From RGIG5579 sp045543495 (GTDB taxonomy: Bacteria > Bacillota > Clostridia > Oscillospirales > SIG627): 23,623 bases of DNA. The DNA is taken from positions 1 to 23,623 of the forward strand of contig JAZQMO010000017.1 in assembly GCA_045543495.1 (NCBI GenBank), written 5' to 3'. Positions 7,320-16,189 of the stretch are shown piece after piece. Under the pieces are notes generated by a model. That model was not told the origin of the DNA. It searched no databases and saw only the letters and a program-made list of their open reading frames with translations. Position numbers and translations under genes: made by a program. Positions within the stretch are counted from its first letter, which is position 1, and every line of letters starts with the position of its first letter.

Positions 7320-8762
7320 TTATTTTTTCAATTTTCCAAAAACCAAACTCTTGATATATAAAAATTCTTTGTTTTTACTCAGTATCGACAGAGCAAGATA
7401 CACCGCCGCGCCGAAAACAATCTGAATCGCAAGTACAATCCCTTTGTTCCACGGGAGAAACCCAATCAAGAGAACAATCGCCGTCATAACAAAACACATT
7501 AACAGAGAGGGAAGAATTTCTTTTATTTGCTCATAAAAGGAATACCCGAGATTCTTCTTGGTAGGAACACAGTTGACATAGGTAAACAGTGTAGAGGTGA
7601 CCGCCATAGCGCCTGCAATCCAAATTGGTCCAAGCCGAAACACCATCGCAAGAAAGACAAGCTCAATAACTTTTTTGAAAACCTCCAGCCAAACAAGAGA
7701 CTTCACTTTTCCGAGGACTTTAAGAAGCTGCATATTGGTCGAATGGATCGGAAAAAAAAGATTGTTTATACAAAAAATCCAAATAAAAGGAACACATCCT
7801 AACCATTTCTCTGTTAAAACAACGCGAACAAAATTCTCTGAAACCGCTGCAAATCCAAAAAGAATCGGTGCTATCATATAAAAACCCGTTCCTATAGCCT
7901 TTTTAGCGATTTGTTTGATTTGTTCTTTATCCTCTTGAACCTGTGAAAATCGGGGGAAAAGCACCGTTCCGATGGTAGCATTCACATTGGTTGTCAAAAG
8001 ATCGGGGATCTGGGCACCTTTTTTGTAGAACGCAAGGTCATTGGCTGTATAGAATTTTCCAATCAAAAAAGAACGAATTTCTTGGTAGGTGGTAATCAGA
8101 AGATTTACTCCCAAAACACCGAACCCAAATCCCAAAAGAGCCTTCAACCGATCAAATGAAAGCTTCATCAGGGGTCTCTTTCCCAAAACCAGAGCCAAAG
8201 CCAAAGTACTGATCGCTGTGCCGGTCAAATACTGCGCAACCAAGGCCCATACGCCAAAGCCAAGGTATGCCATTCCGATTCCAACCAATGCAGAAATCAG
8301 GGTGCCGGAAAGTGTAGAAATAAAAAATTTTCGGAAAATCATTTTTTTCGCAACGTACGCCTGCTGCACGGAATTGATGGCACTGAAGATCAATCGAAAT
8401 CCCAAAATGCGAATGCAAGGGGTCAATTCTTCGTATCCCTCTCCAAAAAAGAGCGTGATCCAAGGGGCTGAAAAGAAAAGAATCGTATATAAAACCAAAG
8501 AAAGAACCACATTGAAATACAAAACGGAGGAAAAATCTAAAGCATCTGAATCCTTTTTACGAATCAAGGCACTTCCAAGCCCATCACTCACGAAAACATT
8601 GGCAAAGGTGATAAAGATCATAACCAAAGTAACCGTTCCGTAATCTGAAGGATCCAAAAGTCTTGCCAGGATCATAGAAACTACAAAGGTTACTACCTGC
8701 GCAGATATTCTCTCCGCAAATTTCCAAATCATATTTTGTAAGGTTCCACTACTTTTCGCCAT
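7320..8762 (-). CDS. wzx: Wzx-type polysaccharide flippase (MOP superfamily, TuaB/WzxC-like)
   Basis: A 480-residue integral membrane protein with about 12-14 hydrophobic helices. The N-terminus (WKFAERISAQVVTF, then ILARLLDPSDYGTVTLVMIF) is characteristic of the polysaccharide transporter branch that includes TuaB and WzxC. These proteins flip undecaprenyl-linked oligosaccharide repeat units across the cytoplasmic membrane. In this operon it would hand units to the Wzy-type polymerase. The start at 8762 has only a weak GAGG some 13 nt upstream, so expression may depend on coupling. It is distinctly AT-richer than the flanking genes, as is common for the core of polysaccharide loci. The symbol is a role name, not an orthology claim. 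Confidence 0.9.
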   Translation of the reverse strand: MAKSSGTLQNMIWKFAERISAQVVTFVVSMILARLLDPSDYGTVTLVMIFITFANVFVSDGLGSALIRKKDSDALDFSSVLYFNVVLSLVLYTILFFSAPWITLFFGEGYEELTPCIRILGFRLIFSAINSVQQAYVAKKMIFRKFFISTLSGTLISALVGIGMAYLGFGVWALVAQYLTGTAISTLALALVLGKRPLMKLSFDRLKALLGFGFGVLGVNLLITTYQEIRSFLIGKFYTANDLAFYKKGAQIPDLLTTNVNATIGTVLFPRFSQVQEDKEQIKQIAKKAIGTGFYMIAPILFGFAAVSENFVRVVLTEKWLGCVPFIWIFCINNLFFPIHSTNMQLLKVLGKVKSLVWLEVFKKVIELVFLAMVFRLGPIWIAGAMAVTSTLFTYVNCVPTKKNLGYSFYEQIKEILPSLLMCFVMTAIVLLIGFLPWNKGIVLAIQIVFGAAVYLALSILSKNKEFLYIKSLVFGKLKK

Positions 8763-8841
8763 AACTTATTTTCTATCCTCTTTTCCGTATTTCAAGCGGG
8801 CTGCAATAATGTTTGCCCGAATCGTTCCCTTCTAAAATCGA

Positions 8842-9756
8842 TCATAGCAGGAACTTTGGAATTTTCTTCTTTCGGGGCAAGGTAATTAAGCTTCCGTATT
8901 TCAAATTTTGTTTTTCATCATCCCAATTACCAGTTCCGCTTTGAGGCGTAAAGGTCATTTCACCAAAATAAATCTTCCCTTTAATCGAGTAAAAATCAAC
9001 CCTTACAAAAACAAAGTTTTGACTCAAGATCTCGGCGTACTCCCTCATTTTCTCAAAAGTATCCGGCTTATCAGGTGCAGGAGTAATGGGAGGATAATTC
9101 ACCAAATAGTCCTGCAGTTTCCACTGGCAATCAAAGATGGATCGAGTGTGATGATCCGTCCCGCTACCACAATCTACCCAAACAAACTGCGGTACGCCGT
9201 TGAAGCAAAAAAATCTGTAGTCGTATATGGTACCATCAAAATCTGCCATATATTGTTCCGCTATAATCTTGGGCGGAATATTCATATAATGTAATTCATA
9301 TCCAAACTGTGTAGCAAAGTTTAAACGAATCCAATGATCAAACTTTTCCTTTTCACGAGCGGGATTCATTTTGCTTTTATCTTTGATAATAGAATTCCAT
9401 CCGCTTCCATGATTGGTTTTCAGCACAAATTGATCGGGAAGTTTTTCGAAATCGATTTGATCGAAGCTGTCCCAAACGCCTAGCAACGGGATCAAGCAAT
9501 CATTGCCAATTCTTTTACCCACATATTCACGAACTAAGTACTTATCCGCAAGTAATGTTTTTTCTTCCGTGCTGTCGTACAACTTGAGCCATTGAATCTT
9601 TTCGTTAAAAGTTTGGGGGTTATTCAAATTTAGTTTTTTACCACATTTTTTTTGATACCACTTCTTCAAGATACGTTCTTTTTGCACATCGCTTGTCCGC
9701 CAATAAAAAGAATCCTTTATTTTCCGTGCAAGGATTCTGATTTTTCGAAAACGCAT
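8842..9756 (-). CDS. TupA-like ATP-grasp ligase, copy 1
   Basis: A 304-residue protein of the TupA-like ATP-grasp family, often annotated simply as glycosyltransferase. Visible landmarks are NPQTFNEKIQWLKLYD (46-61), LLGVWDSFDQIDFEKLPDQF (91-110), the nucleotide-binding FVLKTNHGSGWN (110-121, Lys113), IIAEQYM (Glu167), YDYRFFCFNG (178-187), FVRVDFY (Asp254) and FGEMTFTP (Glu266), which would complete ATP and metal binding. ATP-grasp enzymes join a carboxylate to an amine. The founding TupA belongs to teichuronopeptide synthesis, where glucuronate polymers carry amino acids. It may therefore amidate uronic acid residues of this polysaccharide (inference). GAGGAG lies 5 nt before the ATG. A second copy is at 15276-16178. 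Confidence 0.85.
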   Translation of the reverse strand: MRFRKIRILARKIKDSFYWRTSDVQKERILKKWYQKKCGKKLNLNNPQTFNEKIQWLKLYDSTEEKTLLADKYLVREYVGKRIGNDCLIPLLGVWDSFDQIDFEKLPDQFVLKTNHGSGWNSIIKDKSKMNPAREKEKFDHWIRLNFATQFGYELHYMNIPPKIIAEQYMADFDGTIYDYRFFCFNGVPQFVWVDCGSGTDHHTRSIFDCQWKLQDYLVNYPPITPAPDKPDTFEKMREYAEILSQNFVFVRVDFYSIKGKIYFGEMTFTPQSGTGNWDDEKQNLKYGSLITLPRKKKIPKFLL

Positions 9757-9779
9757 AAAAACTCCTCTCTGGAACTTTT

Positions 9780-10910
9780 TTATATTGATAAACTATGTAA
9801 AACCTCTCTCCAGCGATTCTCCCAGCAAGTTTTGGAAAATGCCGCTTTTACGGTTTCGTATCCCTTTGCGGCAATTCGCTCCCGCTCCTGCGGATCATCC
9901 AGCAAGGATTTGAGAGCTTGATGCAGGGCCTCTGCGCTTCCTGCGGATATCATTTTCCCGTTATAGCCGTTTAATACGATGTTGGTCATACCGCCCACAT
10001 CGGTGCAAACCACGGCACATTGTGCGCTCATAGCCTCCAAAAGGGACAAAGAGGTGCCCTCTGAACCAACAGTGGGAACTACCGCAATATGATGCGACGC
10101 GTGGATCGCAAGAGACTGATCCGATGTGTACTGAGTGAATACCACTCTATCTTGCCATGGTTTCAACTGAGCCCGAAGGTATTCCTCATCGGGTCCTCTT
10201 CCGGCAACGGTAATCTCCACATTATCATACTCCGCCAACAAACGATTCACCGCATCGGCAAAAATTCGGGTGCCGCGATGGGGAACGAAACGTCTGGCAA
10301 AGATAATTTTGACAGCTCCTTCCGGCTTTTCCTTTTTCTCTGCAATCTCCGCAAAATTGGGAATCACGGTAAAATTGGAAGCGGGAACATCCACCTGCGT
10401 GCGATACCAATTCAAAAAATTGTAATCCACACACACCACGTGTCCCACGTTTTTCATCCGCTTATGTTCCCGATAGGCAAACAGCGCCTTGGAAAGAAAC
10501 ATTCTCCAATAGGGACGACTGACTTTTTTGGAGATATCCCAATGGATGCCGTGCTGTATGGACAAAGAATGGCAGAAGGAATTCTCCGTCGTGAGAATAT
10601 GATCTGCAAACACCAAGAGATCCCGATTGAAATCCGCTGTTTTTTCCAATTCTTTCAGCACAAGATCGGAGCGATAACACCCCTTTACATACGAATTGGG
10701 AACGGAATATACGCAGCAATTCTCCAGAGCTTTTTCTCTTTTTTGATTGCCTTTCTCAAACTGATATACCACGCAATCGTAGCCATTCTCCTGCAAAATC
10801 GGGATCAGATTGGTTACGTAGGTTTGCACACCGCCGGAAACAACACGATGATTTTCAAAATCATAATATCTTTCATAAACGATGAAAGCTTTCTTTTGTT
10901 TCGAATTCAT
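9780..10910 (-). CDS. Glycosyltransferase family 4 (GT-B fold)
   Basis: A 376-residue cytosolic or membrane-associated retaining glycosyltransferase. The N-terminal Rossmann half contains the acceptor-side GGVQTY motif (26-31). The C-terminal nucleotide-sugar-binding half has FARRFVPHRG (204-213), VAGRGPDEEYL and VGSEGTSLSLLEAM with the canonical E-x7-E pair (Glu284, Glu292), then TDVGGMTNIV. It adds one sugar to the growing lipid-linked unit; donor and acceptor cannot be read from sequence. Its start overlaps the polymerase gene's stop as ATGA (10907-10910), showing coupling, with AAGG about 7 nt before the ATG. Confidence 0.9.
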   Translation of the reverse strand: MNSKQKKAFIVYERYYDFENHRVVSGGVQTYVTNLIPILQENGYDCVVYQFEKGNQKREKALENCCVYSVPNSYVKGCYRSDLVLKELEKTADFNRDLLVFADHILTTENSFCHSLSIQHGIHWDISKKVSRPYWRMFLSKALFAYREHKRMKNVGHVVCVDYNFLNWYRTQVDVPASNFTVIPNFAEIAEKKEKPEGAVKIIFARRFVPHRGTRIFADAVNRLLAEYDNVEITVAGRGPDEEYLRAQLKPWQDRVVFTQYTSDQSLAIHASHHIAVVPTVGSEGTSLSLLEAMSAQCAVVCTDVGGMTNIVLNGYNGKMISAGSAEALHQALKSLLDDPQERERIAAKGYETVKAAFSKTCWENRWREVLHSLSI

Positions 10911-12160
10911 AGAACTGCCTTTTCCTTATTTATTTTGTTTTCTTTGGCTTGGCGAATTTCTTTCAAAACCATGCCTAACAGGAAGAATAAAGTGTAATCC
11001 AAATAACTACCACCAAAAAAGCCGCGGGCAAAAACCATACATCCGAACATTGACAACCACCCGCGGGACAAGGGACTCACGGCGGATCGGATCGCTTTGA
11101 TGAAAAGTGCGACAAACGCTACGATTAAAATGCTCCCCAAGGGGTAACCAAAGTGGAAGAGTACCTGCAAATAAATATTATGCGCACCTGCCTCATAGCC
11201 CACAGGATATTCGCCGTATACGCCGTAGCCGAAAATCGGGCTTTCCTTCAAGTGGTTCAGCAAATCCAAATAAATATCGTCTCGACCGGAGGTTTCCGAG
11301 AGCATTTCACCACTGATCAAATAGTCTACCACACGGGTAGAAACACCCATATCCACTAAGAATTCTTTCAACCCTTTCAGCACATCCACGTAAAGTGGAG
11401 AAAAGACGAAAGCCAAAAGAAGCCCTGCAAATACAAGCGCAATTGCGAATTTCTGCGCTGGAGAAATTCGCAGACTTCTCCAGATACATATTGCCAAAAA
11501 GACACCCAGCACAACAACGGGTCCGCGAGTTCCCATAGCAAAAGCATACAAAACGCCAATAACGGTAGACAGAATGGGAATCCATTTTTTGCAGCGGAAA
11601 GCATAATCCATAGCAATGAGCGTATTAGGAAGCAGAAGATAGGACCAGTACATACTGTAGTCCTCCCCGTGAGATCCACCCAGCACACGACCGGAGCTTA
11701 AAAAGTAGATCAGGTATAAAAGACTGGCGAAAATGGCAAGACAACTAAATTTTCCTACAATATCAAAGGTCTCCTCTTGCGATTCCAAGCAAAGTCCCAA
11801 AAAGAAAAAGGGAATACAAGGAAGGAGCGCACTCCACAAAGAGCTCTGAATATACTGCGCATTTTTCGGATATAACAAAATCGTTACAAGGATTGCTACC
11901 GTAAAAAATGCAAGAATCCCAATGTCCTGAACCCGAACCCAGCGAAAACGGCCGGATCGAAGGCAACCGATCACTAGGAAGAAATATAAAATGGGAAAAA
12001 AAAGATCGGACAGAGCGGAGATCAAAGGAATTTTTACTATAACAACTCTGAAATACTCCAACAAGCTACCTTGACAAAACATAGCCGAAACAAGCAGCGC
12101 AAAGCACAAATCAGCAGGATTTTTGGATTGATTTTTAACTGCCTCGGATTGATAATTCAT
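10907..12160 (-). CDS. wzy: Wzy-type O-antigen/exopolysaccharide polymerase (O-antigen ligase family)
   Basis: A 417-residue integral membrane protein with about ten to twelve hydrophobic helices. Family signatures are the GTRGP motif in the middle and a large extracytoplasmic loop containing SGRDDIYLDLLNHLKESPIF, GYGVYGEYPVG and AHNIYLQVLFHFG, the conserved Arg/His region of O-antigen polymerases and ligases. In a Gram-positive locus with a Wzx flippase it most likely polymerises flipped repeat units on the outer face. A ligase role cannot be excluded, as the two are hard to separate by sequence. AAAGGA lies about 9 nt before the ATG at 12160. The symbol is a role name. Confidence 0.85.
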   Translation of the reverse strand: MNYQSEAVKNQSKNPADLCFALLVSAMFCQGSLLEYFRVVIVKIPLISALSDLFFPILYFFLVIGCLRSGRFRWVRVQDIGILAFFTVAILVTILLYPKNAQYIQSSLWSALLPCIPFFFLGLCLESQEETFDIVGKFSCLAIFASLLYLIYFLSSGRVLGGSHGEDYSMYWSYLLLPNTLIAMDYAFRCKKWIPILSTVIGVLYAFAMGTRGPVVVLGVFLAICIWRSLRISPAQKFAIALVFAGLLLAFVFSPLYVDVLKGLKEFLVDMGVSTRVVDYLISGEMLSETSGRDDIYLDLLNHLKESPIFGYGVYGEYPVGYEAGAHNIYLQVLFHFGYPLGSILIVAFVALFIKAIRSAVSPLSRGWLSMFGCMVFARGFFGGSYLDYTLFFLLGMVLKEIRQAKENKINKEKAVL

Positions 12161-12218
12161 ATCATTTTTTCCTTTATGTATATGTATTTGGCTTCAATCA
12201 GATTTGATCAAAACAGAT

Positions 12219-13247
12219 TCATTTTCCCAAACGAATCACGCTTTTGATCTTGCCGGCATACAAAACCAAACTCAAGCAAAAATACAACCGAAGCTTGGCA
12301 CAGCAAAGAACTGCTTTTTGATACGCACTGCCAGCCGTATCCCAGGAATAGCCGGCAAAATTGACTCTTTTGCACTGGCGAGAAAGCCATGCTCGACGGG
12401 TCAGCACATTCAGTTTCATTTTGGGAGAATAGGAAAGCTGAAGGGCTTTGATCATTTTTGAAAAGATCTCTTTTCTAATCATTTCGTGAGTTTTGAAATC
12501 TTCCGGGGAAAACTGCATTAAAGTCTCATTCCAAACATCTCGCAGACCGATTACCGCATCCATATAATCCACAGGATACTTTTGCCACTCAATGCCGACT
12601 GTATTTTGCCAATAGTGGTATAAAATCTCCGGAATAAAGCGAACTCTACGGCAGACGGTCATATAGCGGGCAATAAAGCCCTCATCCTGATGCCGTCTCA
12701 AAGGGGGAAAAGAAATCCCATTGTTCCGAACGATATCGCCATCAAAAAATTTATTCCAAGGAGCCCCCTGAATGCTATATCTCTGCTCCATTCCAAAATA
12801 GTTCGCATAACTACGGCGGATCTCATCTCCGGGGGCGGAGAAGGGCTCGTAATCCCGAATTTTGAGTACTTGGCCCGTATGAGTCAGGATTTTATAGCCG
12901 AAAACCACTAAATCATAGACGCCGCCTTCCATCGCCTTAACCAGGGTGGATATGGTGTAGGGCTCCAAATAATCATCTGCATCGGGAAAATATAAATATT
13001 TTCCTCGGCTTTCTGAAATTCCATGATTGCGAGCAGGACCGGATCCACGATTTTCGGTATGAAAACATCGCACCCGAGAGTCATTTTCAGAAAGTTCCTG
13101 ACAGATTTTGAAACTATTGTCCTTGGAGCCGTCATCCACCAAGAGGATCTCCAAACTTTCATAATCCTGCTTTAAAATGGATCGCACGCAGCTCTCCAAA
13201 GAGGATTCCATATTGTACACGGGAATGATGATACTGACCAGATCCAT
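12219..13247 (-). CDS. Glycosyltransferase family 2 (GT-A fold)
   Basis: A 342-residue inverting glycosyltransferase. It starts MDLVSIIIPVYN, with VDDGS (Asp38, Asp39), RGSGPARNHGI and the DXD-like DADD (89-92), and has a basic, partly hydrophobic C-terminal tail suited to membrane association. I chose the ATG at 13247 because AAAGGAG lies 5 nt upstream; longer in-frame starts at 13265 and 13298 run into the preceding gene and lack ribosome sites. The stop TAA of the upstream gene (13258-13260) overlaps this ribosome site, so the two are coupled. Donor and acceptor are unknown. Confidence 0.9.
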   Translation of the reverse strand: MDLVSIIIPVYNMESSLESCVRSILKQDYESLEILLVDDGSKDNSFKICQELSENDSRVRCFHTENRGSGPARNHGISESRGKYLYFPDADDYLEPYTISTLVKAMEGGVYDLVVFGYKILTHTGQVLKIRDYEPFSAPGDEIRRSYANYFGMEQRYSIQGAPWNKFFDGDIVRNNGISFPPLRRHQDEGFIARYMTVCRRVRFIPEILYHYWQNTVGIEWQKYPVDYMDAVIGLRDVWNETLMQFSPEDFKTHEMIRKEIFSKMIKALQLSYSPKMKLNVLTRRAWLSRQCKRVNFAGYSWDTAGSAYQKAVLCCAKLRLYFCLSLVLYAGKIKSVIRLGK

Positions 13248-13257
13248 TGTTTCTCCT

Positions 13258-14193
13258 TTACTCATAAAGCCCTCTGTTCTTCCATCGGATTGCGGCACGG
13301 ATCAAAGCGGAGGGAATGCAAAAACAAAGCATTGTAATCATCCGCCTCTTCCAAGGAATGCGACGAAAATCGATTTCCTTCCATTTGATACGTGCGATCT
13401 TCTTTTCGCCCACAAACAAATGAGAGCGAACCACCTGAAGCTTGGTCCATTCCCACTCGGTTCTCAAACTTTCCTTGACCTGAGGCAGAATGGAATCATC
13501 AGCAAAATAATGGGGCATCCGATTCAAAGGATCCGCCTGAAAAGAGCGGGTATACTGTCTGGTGGCCTCACTGCCATCTCGGTTTCGCTTCACCGTTACA
13601 CGATCCACGCAGACTGCTCCCTCTCTCAGATACACCCTTCGCCACATATCCGTATCTTCCCCCAGCTTTACGCCTGGCTCGAACATTCCGTAGCGGTCAA
13701 ACATATCTCTGCGAATGCAAACACATCCCGTCCAGATCAACTCCGAATTTTGGAAGAGAACTTCAACCACGTTTTCGTAAAAGACCGTTTTTCCGGAAAC
13801 CTCGGGAGAAACCACCTTATCATTGTCTTCTATCATAGAAAGGCAAAAGCGGGTAGCGAAAAATCCGCGTTCGACATATTCTCCGATCGCCTCAGCCAAA
13901 ATCGACAGGTGATCGGGAAGAAATTCATCATCCGCATCCAAAAAGCAAATATAGTCGCCTTTTGCATTTAAGATTCCGGTATTTCTGGCGACGGATACGC
14001 CACCATTTTCCTGATCGATCACTCGAACCCGCTCATCCGTCATCTCCCTTGCCTTTTGAGAGGTGCCGTCTTTGGAACCATCGTTGATCACAATGACCTC
14101 AAAATCAGAAAACGTTTGATTCAATACACTGCAAATACTTCTTTGAATAAATCTTTCCGCATGATAAGCCGGAATCACCACAGAAAAAAGCAT
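13258..14193 (-). CDS. Glycosyltransferase family 2 (GT-A fold)
   Basis: A 311-residue inverting glycosyltransferase beginning MLFSVVIPAYHAERFI. Motifs are INDGSKDGT, GGVSVARNTGI, FLDADD (the metal- and donor-binding acidic cluster) and LGEDTDMWRRV, the ED region around the catalytic base. The C-terminal portion is basic with a short hydrophobic stretch. The ATG at 14193 is preferred because GAGG precedes it closely; an ATG ten codons earlier at 14223 has none and overlaps the neighbouring gene. The gap to the upstream gene's stop is 7 nt. It is one of three GT2 enzymes in the operon and is clearly diverged from the other two, so it should make a different linkage. Confidence 0.9.
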   Translation of the reverse strand: MLFSVVIPAYHAERFIQRSICSVLNQTFSDFEVIVINDGSKDGTSQKAREMTDERVRVIDQENGGVSVARNTGILNAKGDYICFLDADDEFLPDHLSILAEAIGEYVERGFFATRFCLSMIEDNDKVVSPEVSGKTVFYENVVEVLFQNSELIWTGCVCIRRDMFDRYGMFEPGVKLGEDTDMWRRVYLREGAVCVDRVTVKRNRDGSEATRQYTRSFQADPLNRMPHYFADDSILPQVKESLRTEWEWTKLQVVRSHLFVGEKKIARIKWKEIDFRRIPWKRRMITMLCFCIPSALIRAAIRWKNRGLYE

Positions 14194-14200
14194 ATACACC

Positions 14201-15271
14201 TCATTTTGCAAAAAAAGAATCAATTTTTGAAATATATTCGTCGTCTTCAGCTAGAACAGTTTCGGTAAGTTCATCGCAAGCCTTGTCAAAGGCTTCTCCA
14301 TCCAGATTTTCATAGAACGCATAAAGCCTGTCAGCAAAAGTGATATCCGCATCAAAAGCTTCTCCGATGCCAGATTCCTTCGCCCACCTAGTTTTGTAGC
14401 CCTCCGGCTCCACAATTTGAGGTATGTGATAAATCATTCCGTCGTAGAAACGATTGGATATTGCATATTTCAATTTGTTCCCCGCATTAGTGGAATACCC
14501 ATAGCTATTATTTAAAATAGCTGCGTTTTTTAACAAAACCGCCTTATCCTCGTTCTTATAAGAGCCCGTAAACACTACGTTTTCAAACTGATTTTTCTCG
14601 CAATATTCTCGGTACTTGTCCAACTGAGGTCCATCTCCATGAAAAACAATTACGAAGCGCGAATCATTTTTCAAAGCATCTAAATACTGTTTTTGATGAT
14701 CAAAATATCGAACGACCCCATTCCAAACAAAACAGAGCGGGGAGGCCTTTTTATTCCATTTAGCGCCCGCAGAAGGAAGATCGTTTCGGTTAAAATTGTG
14801 TGCAATAACATAGTCACTCTTGGGTAAAAATGACTCAAACCCTTTAGAAGAAATTGCAGTAAAAGTACTATTTTGAATCACTTTTTTTTCAATGTGATAA
14901 AAAGGATAAACGTGCTCGTAGCTGTAATCTCGGATATCAAATGCGTACGGTGTTTTCCCCTTGTACAGTTTTGCTCCCAACAGTACCCCTGTCAAGGTAG
15001 AAAGAGCGACAATCTTATTGGGGGAAAGCTCCTTTAGTTTCTTTTCCACCCACTGCTTAAACAAAAAAAAGTCCAAAATTTTCTTTATTTTTCCGCTGTT
15101 CAAATCAGAAGAGTTGTCGTAGTGATAATAATTTTCAGGTAAATCCAAATCATAGCCGCCCCTGTTCCAAAACAAAACGCTATACGGGATACCCAGTTTA
15201 TCAAGACGTTCTATATATCTTTTGAGGTAGGGACAATACTTTAAATCTCCACAAAAAATCAATGCCACCAT
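14201..15271 (-). CDS. Divergent GT4-like glycosyltransferase
   Basis: A 356-residue protein with a GT-B layout. The N-terminal half, beginning MVALIFCGDLKYCPYLKRYI, includes the acceptor-side stretch FDIRDYSYEHVYPF. The C-terminal half has FVWNGVVRYFDH, FHGDGPQLDKY and VFTGSYKNEDK, followed by GNKLKYAISNRFYDGMIYHI and PQIVEPEGY, the usual place for nucleotide-sugar contacts. The classical E-x7-E pair is not seen, so it belongs to a divergent branch near GT4 that occurs in capsule loci. Donor and acceptor are unknown. It begins 4 nt after the TAA of the ATP-grasp gene, whose last codons supply the GGAAGG ribosome site. Confidence 0.75.
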   Translation of the reverse strand: MVALIFCGDLKYCPYLKRYIERLDKLGIPYSVLFWNRGGYDLDLPENYYHYDNSSDLNSGKIKKILDFFLFKQWVEKKLKELSPNKIVALSTLTGVLLGAKLYKGKTPYAFDIRDYSYEHVYPFYHIEKKVIQNSTFTAISSKGFESFLPKSDYVIAHNFNRNDLPSAGAKWNKKASPLCFVWNGVVRYFDHQKQYLDALKNDSRFVIVFHGDGPQLDKYREYCEKNQFENVVFTGSYKNEDKAVLLKNAAILNNSYGYSTNAGNKLKYAISNRFYDGMIYHIPQIVEPEGYKTRWAKESGIGEAFDADITFADRLYAFYENLDGEAFDKACDELTETVLAEDDEYISKIDSFFAK

Positions 15272-15275
15272 TGGA

Positions 15276-16178
15276 TTATTTCCTTCCTGATAATTCTACT
15301 AAGTCGAGTTTCAATCTTTGGCCCCATTCAAGGTCGTATTTATCCGGATTAAAGGACATCATACAGCCGCCGGGGGTAAAGGTCAGTTCCGCAAAATAGT
15401 ATTTTTTCTCGGTTACGAAAAAGTCTACCCGAACAAAGGGAAAATCCTTTGCAAGATTTTCAGCAACCTGCTTCATTTCCTCAAAGAAGGGGGGCAGATC
15501 AATCTCTTCGATATCAGTATAATCCTCTCGCTTGAGGGGCATTTTGTTGCCCTCTAAATCAAAGAAACCGATTTTCGCTTGTCTGTCGTGAACCAAGTCA
15601 GTGGAAACGTACATACAGTACGGCTTACCGTTGAAGCAGAAAAACTTGTAGTCCGTCAGGCACTCCCCAAGGAATTCTTCGCACACGATCACTCTCTCTT
15701 TGATTTGAGAATAGTGGATTTCCACGTTGAATTCCCCGAAATCCTCTTTCAGCCACCCGGAGAGCTGTTTGGAGGCCACCTTGGTGTCGAACTTTGTTTT
15801 GTCAGAACACAAAATGTTATAAGCACAACCATGATTGCACTTTAATACGAACTGCTCGGGAAGAGAATCCCACGGGATCTCATCCGCTTTTTTCCATACA
15901 CCGAGGAGGGGAACCAAAATATCTTCGTAGCCTTTTTTCCGAATATATTCCCGTACGGCATATTTATCAGCGCCTTGAATGGCTTTTTTATCAAAGGGAA
16001 AGTAATAGAGCTTTAGCCATTGCAGCTTTTCATTAAAGGTCTTAGGATTTTTCAAATCCAATTTCTTTTTCAAAACAATGCGGTAATATACCTTGGAAAG
16101 AAACGCATCCGGCAAAATTCTATGCGCCATCACCTGAAGCTTTCTTCTGATTTTGTATATCGCAGAATCTCGTTCCAT
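15276..16178 (-). CDS. TupA-like ATP-grasp ligase, copy 2
   Basis: A 300-residue paralogue of the gene at 8842-9756 with the same succession of motifs: NPKTFNEKLQWLKLYYFP (44-61), LLGVWKKADEIPWDSLPEQF (91-110), FVLKCNHGCAYN (110-121, Lys113), VCEEFLGE (Glu168), TDYKFFCFNG (175-184), FVRVDFF (Asp252) and FAELTFTPGG (Glu264). The acidic residues and lysine expected for ATP and magnesium are all present, so it looks active. I chose the ATG at 16178, giving a length equal to copy 1, with AAGGA about 8 nt upstream. A start 44 codons earlier would overlap the upstream GT2 gene and adds unrelated sequence. Predicted role is attachment of an amino compound to a carboxylate, possibly glucuronate (inference). 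Confidence 0.85.
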   Translation of the reverse strand: MERDSAIYKIRRKLQVMAHRILPDAFLSKVYYRIVLKKKLDLKNPKTFNEKLQWLKLYYFPFDKKAIQGADKYAVREYIRKKGYEDILVPLLGVWKKADEIPWDSLPEQFVLKCNHGCAYNILCSDKTKFDTKVASKQLSGWLKEDFGEFNVEIHYSQIKERVIVCEEFLGECLTDYKFFCFNGKPYCMYVSTDLVHDRQAKIGFFDLEGNKMPLKREDYTDIEEIDLPPFFEEMKQVAENLAKDFPFVRVDFFVTEKKYYFAELTFTPGGCMMSFNPDKYDLEWGQRLKLDLVELSGRK

Positions 16179-16189
16179 ATTCTTCTTCC

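Noticed and set aside
10089..10997. Plus-strand open frame of 302 codons
   Set aside because: Antisense to the GT4 gene and the end of the polymerase gene, both with firm family motifs.
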